In this document: positions 26,953 through 35,815 of the stretch, piece after piece
Layout: the number at the start of each line of letters is the position of its first letter
Position numbering within the stretch: position 1 is the first letter of the stretch
From: an uncultured Umboniibacter sp.
GTDB taxonomy: Bacteria > Pseudomonadota > Gammaproteobacteria > Pseudomonadales > DSM-25080
DNA length: 64,000 bases
Direction of reading: 5' to 3'
Assembly (NCBI RefSeq): GCF_947497555.1
Contig: NZ_CANMGY010000006.1
Location: forward strand, 124,001-188,000
Program-made: the position numbers and the translations under genes
Notes under the pieces: model-generated
What the model was told of the DNA's origin: nothing
The model's database searches: none
What the model saw: the letters and a program-made list of their open reading frames with translations, nothing else

Positions 26953-26985
26953 ATTATATCGTTGCATTTGCACTTCTTTGGTGCA
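26953..26985 (-). promoter_or_regulatory. NtrC-like box overlapping a sigma-70-like promoter
   Basis: TGCACTTCTTTGGTGCA (26969-26985) matches the NtrC consensus TGCACCA-N3-TGGTGCA at 12 of 14 arm positions. On the minus strand a perfect TATAAT is at 26953-26958, and its -35 position falls within this box, so NtrC would cover the promoter of the 47-residue ORF. In the gap 26896-27123 I see no other ORF. Confidence 0.45.
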
Positions 26986-27074
26986 CTTCAATCACTCAAC
27001 TTACAAAGATTACGACTGAATCGCAAGAGGTAAGTAAGACTACTGACTTTTAATAAAGTTCACTAGTAACTAGT

Positions 27075-27092
27075 AAGCATTTATTGTGCCAA
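27075..27092 (-). promoter_or_regulatory. Sigma-54-like promoter
   Basis: Minus strand TTGGCACAATAAATGCTT: the GG and GC pairs are exactly 10 bases apart as sigma-54 requires, and TTGGCAC is perfect; the -12 element has A in place of the first T of TTGC. It lies about 30 bases beyond the ilvA stop and points to the 47-residue ORF with a leader of about 165 bases. Confidence 0.4.
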
Positions 27093-27123
27093 CTCTATTA
27101 CAAATTAGGACATTCGACGTGAG

Positions 27124-28635
27124 TTAACTCATAAAGAGTTGGAAAGCGGGATTTGCTGTTTCATCTTCGATACTAAAACCTACCTGCGCAAGTCGACTTA
27201 CCAAGGTTGGGATATCAGCCTCATCGATGGCTAAACCAAACAGCACACGGCCATATGCCGCGCCATGATTGCGATAATGGAATAACGTGATAGTCCAGTC
27301 TCCACCTAATGCGGCGAGAAAGTCTTTTAGTGCGCCTGGGCGTTCTGGAAATCGAGTTTTAAATACTCGCTCATTGGTCAGTTGGCTAACTCCACCCACC
27401 ATGTAGCGAGTATGAACTTTAGCGAGTTCATTATCCGTTAAATCGATGACAGGGTATTGGCAATCAGCAAGGTGTTGATTGAGCTTCGCCCTATCTTCAC
27501 CACCTGCTCGAACTTGCACGCCTACAAACACCACTGCCTGATCAGGACGATTGTAACGGTAGTTGAATTCGGTCACGGCGCGCTTGCCAAGGTTTTCGCA
27601 AAAGGCGGCGAAACTGCCAGGCTGTTCGGGAATGGTGACGGCAAAAACCGCCTCGCGCTGCTCGCCGATTTCGGTTCGCTCCGAGATATAACGCAGACGA
27701 TCGAAGTTGGTATTGGCCCCCGATTCGATAGCAATCAACGCCCCTTCGGTAGCACCCTCTCGTTCAGCATACTTCTTCAAACCGGCTAACGACAGTGCGC
27801 CCGCTGGCTCTGCAATAGACCGCGTGTCATCGAAAATATCTTTAATCGCCGCACAAATTTCATCGGTGGTGCAGGTGATCACTTCATCTACGGTATCTTT
27901 TAGAAGCTCAAAGGTCACTTCACCAATACGTGCCACCGCAACGCCGTCAGCAAACAACCCAACCTTGTCCAGCGTACTGGGAGTACCCTGTTCCAAAGCA
28001 TAACGAAGACAGGCAGCATCTTCAGGTTCCACTGCAATGACCTTAATCTCAGGGCGTAAGAATTTAATCCAATTTGCACAGCCTGCGGCCAAGCCACCGC
28101 CACCCACTGGTAAGAATATGGCTTCTACCTTGGCTGGCATCTGCTTCAAGATTTCAACGGCGGCGGTTCCCTGACCGGCAATAACGTCAATATCATCAAA
28201 CGGATGAACGTAAAATAAGCCCTGAAGTTCCGATAGTTCACGCGCATGAGCCGCGGCCTGATCAAATGAATCACCGTGAAGTACTACGTTGCCGCCACGT
28301 GCTCGCACGCCATCAATCTTAATCTGAGGGGTTGTTTGCGGCATCACGATGGTTGCTACAACGCCAAGGTGTGTCGACGCCATGGCAAGCCCTTGAGCAT
28401 GGTTACCTGCCGATGCTGCAATGACGCCCTTCGACAATGTGTCGGCCGAGAGCTGAAGTAACTTGTTATAGGCGCCACGCAGTTTGAAGGAGTGAACGGG
28501 CTGGAGATCTTCTCGCTTTAGATAAATTGGGCTGCTGAAACGCGCTGATAGCCCCGCCGCTTTATTGAGCGGAGTTTCGATCACTAAGTCATATATTCTC
28601 GCATCGAGGATTTTCTTAACTAACGAGTCTTTCAT
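27124..28635 (-). CDS. ilvA: Threonine dehydratase, biosynthetic
   Basis: Deaminates threonine to 2-oxobutanoate, the entry to isoleucine. 503 residues from ATG 28635: PLP domain with the lysine in PVHSFKLRGAYNKL and the glycine-rich LPVGGGGLAAG, then two C-terminal ACT-like regulatory domains (about 330-500, FAVTIPEQPGSFAAFCENLG and FKTRFPERPGALKDFLAALG) that bind isoleucine/valine. The frame is open to an ATG at 28686, but the shorter form fits family length and has AAAGG upstream. Divergent from rpiA with a shared intergenic region of about 130 bases. Confidence 0.94.
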   Translation of the reverse strand: MKDSLVKKILDARIYDLVIETPLNKAAGLSARFSSPIYLKREDLQPVHSFKLRGAYNKLLQLSADTLSKGVIAASAGNHAQGLAMASTHLGVVATIVMPQTTPQIKIDGVRARGGNVVLHGDSFDQAAAHARELSELQGLFYVHPFDDIDVIAGQGTAAVEILKQMPAKVEAIFLPVGGGGLAAGCANWIKFLRPEIKVIAVEPEDAACLRYALEQGTPSTLDKVGLFADGVAVARIGEVTFELLKDTVDEVITCTTDEICAAIKDIFDDTRSIAEPAGALSLAGLKKYAEREGATEGALIAIESGANTNFDRLRYISERTEIGEQREAVFAVTIPEQPGSFAAFCENLGKRAVTEFNYRYNRPDQAVVFVGVQVRAGGEDRAKLNQHLADCQYPVIDLTDNELAKVHTRYMVGGVSQLTNERVFKTRFPERPGALKDFLAALGGDWTITLFHYRNHGAAYGRVLFGLAIDEADIPTLVSRLAQVGFSIEDETANPAFQLFMS

Positions 28636-28768
28636 GAAGCAGCCAACCTTTCTAATGATCTTCTCAGTGTAACGTGTTGACGCCACAAGGTGTATAACAA
28701 TTCTTCGTATTCACTTGGGCTTAGCGTTATACTTAGCGCAGCTTCGACCTACCACAATGGGAATCTTT

Positions 28769-29443
28769 ATGAACCAAGATCAGTTAAAGGCATCCGTCGC
28801 GCAGGCGGCCTTGCAACACATTCTTCCGCAACTCAACAGCGATACCATTCTTGGTATTGGCACGGGTTCTACGGCAAACTTCTTTATTGATTTCTTGGCC
28901 GAACACAAAGGTGCCTTTGACGGCTGTGTTGCCTCATCGGAAGCTTCAGCGGATAGATTACTCGCCCATGGTATTCCCGTTTACGACCTAAACGAATCTG
29001 GGACGCTTGAGTTTTATATTGATGGTGCGGATGAAAGCAACGAGCGACTTGAGCTAATTAAAGGCGGCGGGGCTGCATTAACACGCGAAAAAATTGTGGC
29101 TGCCGCGTCGAAGACCTTTATTTGTATTGCGGACGAATCAAAGCTCGTTAATGTCCTCGGTGAGTTTCCCCTACCCGTCGAGGTTATCCCAATGGCACGA
29201 AGCTACGTGGCGAGAGAGTTGGTAGCAATGGGCGCTGACCCAGTTTACCGAGAAGGTGTTGTCACCGATAACGGCAACATCATCCTAGACCTGTACAACT
29301 TTCAGATTGCTACGCCTCGCGCTATTGAGACGGCGATTAATCAAATTGTAGGGGTAGTGACTAACGGCCTATTTGCCAACCGCCCTGCCGACATTCTGAT
29401 GCTGGCTACGCAAGACGGTGTAGTAACCAAAACAACTAACTGA
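28769..29443 (+). CDS. rpiA: Ribose-5-phosphate isomerase A
   Basis: 224 residues from ATG 28769 ([15 protein letters not shown] aligns with the E. coli start); an upstream in-frame start at 28715 would add 18 unconserved residues. Motifs [24 protein letters not shown] and [14 protein letters not shown] hold the catalytic aspartate, glutamate and lysine. Interconverts ribose 5-phosphate and ribulose 5-phosphate. Ends in a strong terminator. Confidence 0.95.
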   Translation: MNQDQLKASVAQAALQHILPQLNSDTILGIGTGSTANFFIDFLAEHKGAFDGCVASSEASADRLLAHGIPVYDLNESGTLEFYIDGADESNERLELIKGGGAALTREKIVAAASKTFICIADESKLVNVLGEFPLPVEVIPMARSYVARELVAMGADPVYREGVVTDNGNIILDLYNFQIATPRAIETAINQIVGVVTNGLFANRPADILMLATQDGVVTKTTN

Positions 29444-29455
29444 GATCGATGATAC

Positions 29456-29490
29456 AAAAATGCCATCAAACGTAACGTTTGATGGCATTT
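29456..29490 (+). terminator. Intrinsic terminator of rpiA
   Basis: A 13-bp perfect stem TGCCATCAAACGT / ACGTTTGATGGCA with A5 before and a short T-run after, 13 bases beyond the rpiA stop. Confidence 0.8.
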
Positions 29491-29563
29491 GCTTCGCGTT
29501 GATCGAAATTTTCTAGGCCGAGGTACCAGCCTCTCTAATTCGTTTCACGAATTAATTTGGCCG

Positions 29564-30538
29564 CTAGTCATCACCTTGAGATTCATCACCTTGGGATTCA
29601 TCATCGCTCGAATCACCTTCCGCCTCGATGAATAGATCTCCGACCGCGGCACGAAAATCCTCCACATCCTGAACTGGCGCAAACCGAAGCGTCTCACTCA
29701 AAAGCAGCTCGTTGTAAACCGCTAAACTCTCCGCGTCCGCCGCATCCTCCGTCACATGAATATAGGTATCGAAGCAGATTGCTAACAGCAAAACATTGCA
29801 AGCGAGTGCTCGCTTTACAAAAGTCCAATGCGTTACCCAGGAGAGCGCCCCGTATAGTGAAAGGACTAGCAACAATACTTTGGCAATAAAGCCAATCATC
29901 ACCAAAAATATTGATCCACCCACATTATAGGAGAGCCAAGCTAGCAGGTAGGCACCCACTTCCATCAGTAGCATAACGCCTGCAACTAGTGCTAATACTT
30001 GCCAAAAATAGCCTTTGCCTCGCAGCAGTACACCGATAGCGTAGCCTACGCCAGCTACTCCCAGAATCCATAGATATTCTAACGCTCCGGAATGGAAGGA
30101 ATTCGATATGCTAAATTCTTCAAACCCGTACAGATATTCAATAAAAACACTATTGACGATCAGCAAGAAATAGGCTGCCAGTGCAATTGGCATAGCACGT
30201 TTAAGGCTAGGAGGTAATGACGGGGTAGACGGAGTGGCTTGCGTGTTATCGATCACCTCGAAGATATGTTCACCCAGCTCAAACTTTTCACCCGCTACCA
30301 ATTGAATCCGATCACCGAGAGAGCTGCCAAAACGATTACGAATGCCGTTTTCACTGTCAGTATCAAGCAGCCAAAACCGACCCTCCTCATCCTCGAGTAC
30401 TTTCGCGTGGGCGGGCGACACATAACTATCGTGGAGACAAACATCCATTTCAGGCGCAGAGCCAATACTCAGGTTGTTAGCAAGGGGGACACGTTGTTCA
30501 TGCTGTCGATGAGTTCTATAAATTCGCAGCAACTTCAT
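29564..30538 (-). CDS. FHA-domain membrane protein
   Basis: 324 residues. N-terminal forkhead-associated domain (about 1-95: LSIGSAPEMDVCLHDSYVSP, AHAKVLEDE, the GSA and S-x-x-H type positions and NGIRNRFG present) on the cytoplasmic side, then about five membrane helices (115-270), and an acidic tail ending in a repeated DESQG motif. FHA domains bind phosphothreonine peptides; no kinase is encoded nearby. Its start overlaps the stop of the secreted protease gene by four bases, implying a functional pair. I know of no named family with this architecture. Confidence 0.78.
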   Translation of the reverse strand: MKLLRIYRTHRQHEQRVPLANNLSIGSAPEMDVCLHDSYVSPAHAKVLEDEEGRFWLLDTDSENGIRNRFGSSLGDRIQLVAGEKFELGEHIFEVIDNTQATPSTPSLPPSLKRAMPIALAAYFLLIVNSVFIEYLYGFEEFSISNSFHSGALEYLWILGVAGVGYAIGVLLRGKGYFWQVLALVAGVMLLMEVGAYLLAWLSYNVGGSIFLVMIGFIAKVLLLVLSLYGALSWVTHWTFVKRALACNVLLLAICFDTYIHVTEDAADAESLAVYNELLLSETLRFAPVQDVEDFRAAVGDLFIEAEGDSSDDESQGDESQGDD

Positions 30539-31749
30539 AGAATAGCCCCCAATAGCTTATCAATAACCTGTTGTGCAGAGTCCTTACTTACCCCCTCTAG
30601 CGCTAACGCCGTCATTGCCACCTTGCCCTCGTGAGGCGGGGAGCCCACTTTAAGGTAGACATCGTAAAGGGGAGCAAAGCGCTTATAGCCTCGGACACAC
30701 ACGATGGCCTTATGGCCACCGTAATCGCCATCTAAGAAGGTCTCATGACAACTCATCGGTCCTACGTAATCGGTATCACTCGGGGATTGCCGCCCCAGAT
30801 TCATCGCATCATGCACTTCGAACTCAAACTGTAGCGGGCTGAGGTCAATATTCTCCACCACCATCTGATTGTAGATAATGCTACCCGTTTGCAGATGTCG
30901 GTTAAGATAGATGCCTTCACGAGTTCGACACGAGCGACTGATTACGTTGGTTCTGCGTTCCTGCTGATCGTTATTCGATGCCCCCCAGCAACTAATGAAG
31001 TCTGTGATTTCGGCGATCGCAGGCCGACCACCCAGTTGCTCAACGGACCAATCACCCGATAGAAAAGTATCGATTCTGGCGCTTTCATCCGCTAGCAACT
31101 GTTCTGAAATTTGCGCTTCAAGCGGAACTTCAACGCCTATCTGCGCCACCATATTTACCACAGCATCAAGGGGCACTAGTAGACTCAAGTTATTTCCATA
31201 ACCGGCCACATTAACACCCACTACCTCGTTCTCTTTGTTCAATGCGGGTCCGCCACTCATGCCGGAGTTAAGCGCGCCGGAGAAGTTAATCAAACGATGA
31301 AAGCGATGGGCTACTTCACCATTCCAGGTCCCTGGCACAATGGTTTGCCCTAAATCCATGGGGTTACCGAAGGATAGAATTCGTTCTCCTTGAGAGGGCT
31401 CGTGAGCCGCAAGCTGAAGCATGCCTTCTACTTCAGCGTCTATTTTTAATAGCGCCAAGTCATTAATGACATCCACCGCGACTACACGGCTTGGAATGAT
31501 TTGCTCGGTGGCTGAAACGACCTCAAGTCGATAGCCGTCGGGAAAGTTAACCACGGACTCCACAACGTGGTAGTTCGTAACAAGATATCCGTCGGTGGAC
31601 ACCGCAAAGCCACTGCCGATGGATGATTTCTGATCGGCTTGTGCATCGAGAACGCGAATTTGAAACACCGCATTGAGTTGTGCTTCGTAATCACTGCCTG
31701 CGGTCGCTAGCGACGACAGTAGTAACAAAGCAATAATCATTAAACGCAT
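30535..31749 (-). CDS. Secreted trypsin-like serine protease
   Basis: 404 residues with a signal peptide (MRLMIIALLLLSSLATAGS). The trypsin fold occupies about residues 30-210, and all three catalytic residues are visible: H61 in LVTNYHVVES, D97 in VINDLALLKID, S165 in NSGMSGGPAL. There is no PDZ domain, unlike DegP/DegS; instead a cysteine-containing C-terminal domain (about 215-404) of unknown type follows. Translated together with the FHA membrane protein downstream; starts directly after the FAH-family gene. Confidence 0.85.
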   Translation of the reverse strand: MRLMIIALLLLSSLATAGSDYEAQLNAVFQIRVLDAQADQKSSIGSGFAVSTDGYLVTNYHVVESVVNFPDGYRLEVVSATEQIIPSRVVAVDVINDLALLKIDAEVEGMLQLAAHEPSQGERILSFGNPMDLGQTIVPGTWNGEVAHRFHRLINFSGALNSGMSGGPALNKENEVVGVNVAGYGNNLSLLVPLDAVVNMVAQIGVEVPLEAQISEQLLADESARIDTFLSGDWSVEQLGGRPAIAEITDFISCWGASNNDQQERRTNVISRSCRTREGIYLNRHLQTGSIIYNQMVVENIDLSPLQFEFEVHDAMNLGRQSPSDTDYVGPMSCHETFLDGDYGGHKAIVCVRGYKRFAPLYDVYLKVGSPPHEGKVAMTALALEGVSKDSAQQVIDKLLGAIL

Positions 31750-32445
31750 TTAAAGTACCTCTGATCTAGCTGACCATCGATTGCATAAGCTGGCGCCGAG
31801 CTGATCACCTTGACGTAATGCTGTAACACCAGCTGGCGTTCCGGTTAAAACGAGATCACCGGGTTCGAGCGTGAATGAGCGTGAGATTTCTGCAACTAAA
31901 TCCAACGGGGACCAGAGCATTTCGGCGACCGATCCGGACTGCTGAAGGCGGCCGTTCAATTCCAATGAGAGCGAAAGATCTTCAAGAGAAGGACAGTTTT
32001 CGCGATCTACAAAGGCTGACAGAACCAGCGCGCCATCAAAACTTTTAGCGCGTTCCCAGGGATGGCCATTGCGTTTTAATTCACTTTGCAAATCCCGGAG
32101 CGTTAAATCCAAGCCCAGGCCTACACCAATAATTGCGGCATCGGCTTCTTCGGCGCTTACGTTTCGAAGTCGGCTGCCGATTAAGAGCGTGATCTCGGTC
32201 TCCACATGGCATTCCCCCTGATTGCTAGGGATCGAAAATTGCGGCTCCATCTCAACCATTGCCGAAGAGGGTTTGATAAAGAGAAGCGGTTCAGTGGGGA
32301 CTGGATTGTTTAACTCGCGTGCGTGGGCGGCATAGTTTCGCCCTACGCACACGGCCTTAGCATTGGGAAGATCAAGGGACTCACCACCCCACCATCGGTG
32401 TTGGTATATTGACAAATTAGGCTCCAACTCTGCATTCACAGCCAA
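31750..32445 (-). CDS. Fumarylacetoacetate hydrolase (FAH) family protein
   Basis: 231 residues. The metal-binding and catalytic motifs of the family are present: AVCVGRNYAAHARELNNP, ECHVETEITLLIG (two acidic ligands), GLDLTLRDLQ and GDLVLTGTPAGV. Members include oxaloacetate tautomerase/acylpyruvase enzymes (YcgM/FAHD1-like), which fits the short length; substrate not assignable. The start is TTG at 32445, with no strong ribosome site, so the N-terminus is uncertain. Confidence 0.85.
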   Translation of the reverse strand: MAVNAELEPNLSIYQHRWWGGESLDLPNAKAVCVGRNYAAHARELNNPVPTEPLLFIKPSSAMVEMEPQFSIPSNQGECHVETEITLLIGSRLRNVSAEEADAAIIGVGLGLDLTLRDLQSELKRNGHPWERAKSFDGALVLSAFVDRENCPSLEDLSLSLELNGRLQQSGSVAEMLWSPLDLVAEISRSFTLEPGDLVLTGTPAGVTALRQGDQLGASLCNRWSARSEVL

Positions 32446-32509
32446 TTAAGAAGTTGCTTTAGCAACCTTTTTCTTAAGTATGGCAGCTCATAACGAGATG
32501 TACATAGCC

Positions 32510-33904
32510 TTAATCAAACAGTTTACCTGGATTGAGTATTCCCGCTGGATCAAATACCTGGCGCATTTGTTTCATCAGACGAACTTCTTCATCGGAACGG
32601 CTATAGCTTAAGGCATGTTTCTTAAGCAGGCCGACGCCGTGCTCCGCTGACACCGAGCCGCCCATCGCAGCAATTTCGTCAAAGATTAGCGCACTGACCG
32701 CTTTGCATTGCTCCATGAAGTCTTCAATCAATAGTTCTTCGGGCTTCAAAATGTTCAGATGAAGATTACCGTCGCCAATATGACCAAACCAACACACTTC
32801 AAAATCCGGGTAATGCTCCGCCACAATGCTGTCAACTTTAGCCAAGAATGCCGGCACCTTAGAAACCGATACACTCAAGTCATTTTTGTAGGGCATTCGC
32901 GGTGCGATGCTTTCAGAGATTCCCTCGCGCAGCCGCCAGAGTGATGACGCCTGCTGTTCAGACTGACTCATCACCCCGTCCAGCACCCAGCCCTCAATCA
33001 GGCAGTGTTCAAAGCAAGCTAACGTTGCCTCTATCTCAGCCTCGGTAGCTGTTTCCACTTCCACTAAGGCATAGTAGGGGGCGGCTTCGGCCAGCGGCTG
33101 AGCTTCGCCTGAATGAGCGAGATTCGCCTCCAGGGCATTGTGGGAGAAGAACTCAAAGGCGTTCACTGAGGTCTGCTGTTGGAAGCTGGCGAGTACCGAC
33201 ATGAGATCCGTCATTTCATTTACAGCCAGCACCAGCACAGTTGCCGGCTTGGGAGGCGCAGTGAGACGAATAGTCGCTTCGGTAATAATTCCCAACGTAC
33301 CTTCTGAGCCTACGAATAAATGGCGAAGGTCATAGCCAGTATTGTTTTTTAGCAACCCTTTGTTGAGCTCTAACAGTTCGCCAGACCCAGTAACTACCTT
33401 TAATCCAGCAACCCAATCGCGGGTCATCCCGTAGCGAATGACTTTAATGCCGCCAGCGTTGGTAGCGATATTCCCACCAATTTGCGAGCTGCCAGACGAC
33501 GCAAAATCTACCGGGTAGAACAGCCCTAACTCCTCTGCATGCTGCTGTAGCTGGGCGGTTACCATACCTGACTCAACAGTGACCGTAGAGCTAGCAACAT
33601 CCGTAGCTATTAGCTTGTTCATCTTCTCCAGTGAGAGCACAAGCTCGCCATTCAAGGCCGTAGCCCCGCCGCTCAAGCCCGTTCTGCCCCCCGAAGGAAC
33701 CAAAGCTACCTGCTCGGCATTTGCCCAGCGAACAATGGCTTGAACCTGTTCGGTGGTGGTTGGCAACGCAATGGCACTTGGCTTTGGTGAATATTGCCTA
33801 CACCAATCGCCGCCGAAGTGCTGTAAATCAGCCTCATCAAGCAGTACATTAGTGTCACCTAGGATTTGGCGTAACGCCTCGATTTGCGGCAAGCTTAAAT
33901 TCAC
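32510..33904 (-). CDS. FAD-linked D-2-hydroxyglutarate dehydrogenase-type oxidase
   Basis: 464 residues. FAD-binding PCMH domain (ALVPSGGRTGLSGGATAL, GGNIATNAGGIKVIRYGMTR) and a C-terminal FAD-oxidase domain with CWFGHIGDGNLHLNI and the closing EHGVGLLKKHAL, FDPAGILNPGKLFD. Divergent from serA. In Pseudomonas the gene next to serA encodes D-2-hydroxyglutarate dehydrogenase, which pulls the SerA reaction forward by oxidising the 2-hydroxyglutarate SerA makes; I infer the same here. Glycolate or D-lactate oxidase are alternatives. Confidence 0.85.
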   Translation of the reverse strand: MNLSLPQIEALRQILGDTNVLLDEADLQHFGGDWCRQYSPKPSAIALPTTTEQVQAIVRWANAEQVALVPSGGRTGLSGGATALNGELVLSLEKMNKLIATDVASSTVTVESGMVTAQLQQHAEELGLFYPVDFASSGSSQIGGNIATNAGGIKVIRYGMTRDWVAGLKVVTGSGELLELNKGLLKNNTGYDLRHLFVGSEGTLGIITEATIRLTAPPKPATVLVLAVNEMTDLMSVLASFQQQTSVNAFEFFSHNALEANLAHSGEAQPLAEAAPYYALVEVETATEAEIEATLACFEHCLIEGWVLDGVMSQSEQQASSLWRLREGISESIAPRMPYKNDLSVSVSKVPAFLAKVDSIVAEHYPDFEVCWFGHIGDGNLHLNILKPEELLIEDFMEQCKAVSALIFDEIAAMGGSVSAEHGVGLLKKHALSYSRSDEEVRLMKQMRQVFDPAGILNPGKLFD

Positions 33905-33948
33905 GTGGCTGGCTCTCTGTAGCTAGTAAGTATTGATGACCGCTAGAT

Positions 33949-33966
33949 TAAAGTGAGCTCACTTTA
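33949..33966. promoter_or_regulatory. 18-bp perfect palindrome between the D-2-hydroxyglutarate dehydrogenase gene and serA
   Basis: TAAAGTGAGCTCACTTTA lies 44 bases from the dehydrogenase start and 48 bases from the serA start, a position from which a dimeric regulator could control both. No regulator gene is adjacent. Confidence 0.6.
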
Positions 33967-34014
33967 TCGGCAAGGCAAATATCACCGTTTTAATACATTA
34001 AAAAGAGGTAACCC

Positions 34015-35244
34015 ATGGCTAGTATGTCACTCGAGAAGAATCGTATTAAGTTTTTGTTGTTAGAGGGTGTTCACCCCTCGGCTATTGCCACCCTAAATTC
34101 GGCAGGCTACAACGAAATCGAGGCGCTGAGTGGCTCCCTGGACGAAGATTCGCTGATTGAAAAGCTAAAGGGCGTACATTTCGTAGGGGTTCGATCTAGA
34201 ACACAATTGACTGAACGGGTGATCGCTGCCGCTGACAAGCTCATTGCCATTGGTTGTTTCTGTATTGGTACCAACCAAGTTGACCTACCCGCAGCCCGAC
34301 GCCATGGTATTCCCGTGTTCAACGCACCCTATTCCAACACGCGTAGCGTGGCCGAGTTGGTTCTCGCCGAAGCCATTATGTTAGCGCGCGGTGTGCCAGA
34401 GAAGAGCATGAAAGCGCATCGCGGTGAGTGGCAGAAGTCTGCCGCCAAGTCCTGGGAAGTTCGCGGCAAGACGCTGGGTGTTGTGGGTTATGGCTCAATT
34501 GGTAGCCAGCTATCGGTCCTGGCCGAGTCACTGGGAATGAAAGTGAAGTTCCACGATGTGGTAACAAAATTGCCGTTAGGGAATGCAGAACAGGCAGAGT
34601 CACTAGATGATCTGTTAAGTGAGAGTGATATCGTCACCCTGCATGTTCCCGAGACGTCAGCAACACAAGACATGTTTGGTGCCGCACAGTTCGCTAAGAT
34701 GAAACCCGGCTCAATCTTCATCAATGCCGCTCGCGGCACGGTAGTGGTTATTGAGGATCTAGTCGCCGCACTGAAATCTGAACATTTGGGCGGCGCTGCA
34801 ATTGATGTTTTCCCAGTAGAACCGCGTTCAAACAGCGAAACCTTCGAGTCGCCATTGCGGGGGATCGACAACGTGATTCTCACTCCGCACGTGGGTGGCT
34901 CTACCCAAGAAGCTCAGGAAAATATTGGTATTGAGGTGGCGCTGAAGTTTGCTAAGTATAGCGACAACGGCACGACTACCAGCGCCGTCAATTTCCCTGA
35001 GGTTGCCCTGCCAGAGCACAATACTAGCCACCGTATCCTTCACGTTCACAAGAACGTTCCAGGCGTATTAGCTGCGATAACCGAAGTGTTATCGACTAAT
35101 GGCGTAAACATTACTGGTCAGTATCTCCAGACTGCTGAAGATATTGGTTATGTGGTGGTTGATGTGGAGCATGGGCAGGGGTCGAAAGCGCTAGACAAAT
35201 TGTCGACCGTTGATCATACCATTCGCTGTCGAGTGCTTTTCTAA
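34015..35244 (+). CDS. serA: D-3-phosphoglycerate dehydrogenase
   Basis: 409 residues, usual for the E. coli-type enzyme. First step of serine synthesis; also reduces 2-oxoglutarate to 2-hydroxyglutarate. NAD-binding GKTLGVVGYGSIGSQLSVLA, the catalytic segments INAARGTVVVIEDL and LTPHVGGSTQEAQENIG, and a C-terminal ACT domain (HVHKNVPGVLAAITEVLS) for serine feedback. Ribosome site AGAGGTAA is 6 bases before the ATG. Confidence 0.96.
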   Translation: MASMSLEKNRIKFLLLEGVHPSAIATLNSAGYNEIEALSGSLDEDSLIEKLKGVHFVGVRSRTQLTERVIAAADKLIAIGCFCIGTNQVDLPAARRHGIPVFNAPYSNTRSVAELVLAEAIMLARGVPEKSMKAHRGEWQKSAAKSWEVRGKTLGVVGYGSIGSQLSVLAESLGMKVKFHDVVTKLPLGNAEQAESLDDLLSESDIVTLHVPETSATQDMFGAAQFAKMKPGSIFINAARGTVVVIEDLVAALKSEHLGGAAIDVFPVEPRSNSETFESPLRGIDNVILTPHVGGSTQEAQENIGIEVALKFAKYSDNGTTTSAVNFPEVALPEHNTSHRILHVHKNVPGVLAAITEVLSTNGVNITGQYLQTAEDIGYVVVDVEHGQGSKALDKLSTVDHTIRCRVLF

Positions 35245-35289
35245 GGCGCTCGCTGGTATTATTGGTAGCTTGACGAGAGTAATCTCAGG

Positions 35290-35643
35290 CTACCGATAGA
35301 CCTTAGGTACGCGAAAATAATAGATCGCAAAGAGTATTGCACTGAGCCAGATAAACCCCGCCAAAAACGCATGCAAGTGTGGACTAAGTAACGCGTAAAG
35401 GCTTCCCGCTGCCCCCATAGCAACAAGGTATTGCACACCCACCCGTGGTGTCACCGGGCCATTCTCGCGGTTCGCTGGATACAACCACACTAGCAACTGG
35501 TAGCTCGCCACAATTAACAACCAGGCCTTCCAGGTAAATAACGTCACAAAGAATCCTGCAAACATCGATGAGGCTGCCGTGGCAATGGTTAAACTTACAG
35601 GCTCTTTGAAACTGACGAGTTGATTCAGCGTTTCTCTTGTCAT
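35290..35643 (-). CDS. Small four-helix membrane protein, unknown
   Basis: 117 residues with about four hydrophobic helices (near 18-36, 39-56, 70-88, 90-110: SLTIATAASSMFAGFFVTLF, LLIVASYQLLVWLYPA, VGVQYLVAMGAAGSLYALL, FLAGFIWLSAILFAIYYF). I do not recognise a family. It lies on the same strand as, and 172 bases beyond, the last double-glycine peptide gene, with a hairpin between. It could be an immunity protein of that cassette or an unrelated serA neighbour. Confidence 0.65.
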   Translation of the reverse strand: MTRETLNQLVSFKEPVSLTIATAASSMFAGFFVTLFTWKAWLLIVASYQLLVWLYPANRENGPVTPRVGVQYLVAMGAAGSLYALLSPHLHAFLAGFIWLSAILFAIYYFRVPKVYR

Positions 35644-35773
35644 TGTAGCTCCCTGCTAACGGTGGATGACTTCCATCTCTAGTTCTACTTTTTGGCCTAA
35701 TAGTAATACTTAATCTAAAACTAATACCAGCAATCGTTTTATTGCTCGAGCTGATCTTAATCCTTGCTCTAAG

Positions 35774-35799
35774 GTAACACTGGGCAAGCCCAGTGTTAC
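35774..35799 (-). terminator. Hairpin ending the peptide cassette
   Basis: GTAACACTGGGC / GCCCAGTGTTAC, a 12-bp perfect stem, 16 bases after the stop of the third peptide gene. No T-run follows on the minus strand, so it may attenuate rather than end transcription. Confidence 0.5.
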
Positions 35800-35815
35800 G
35801 GTTACTCCTTCAGAA

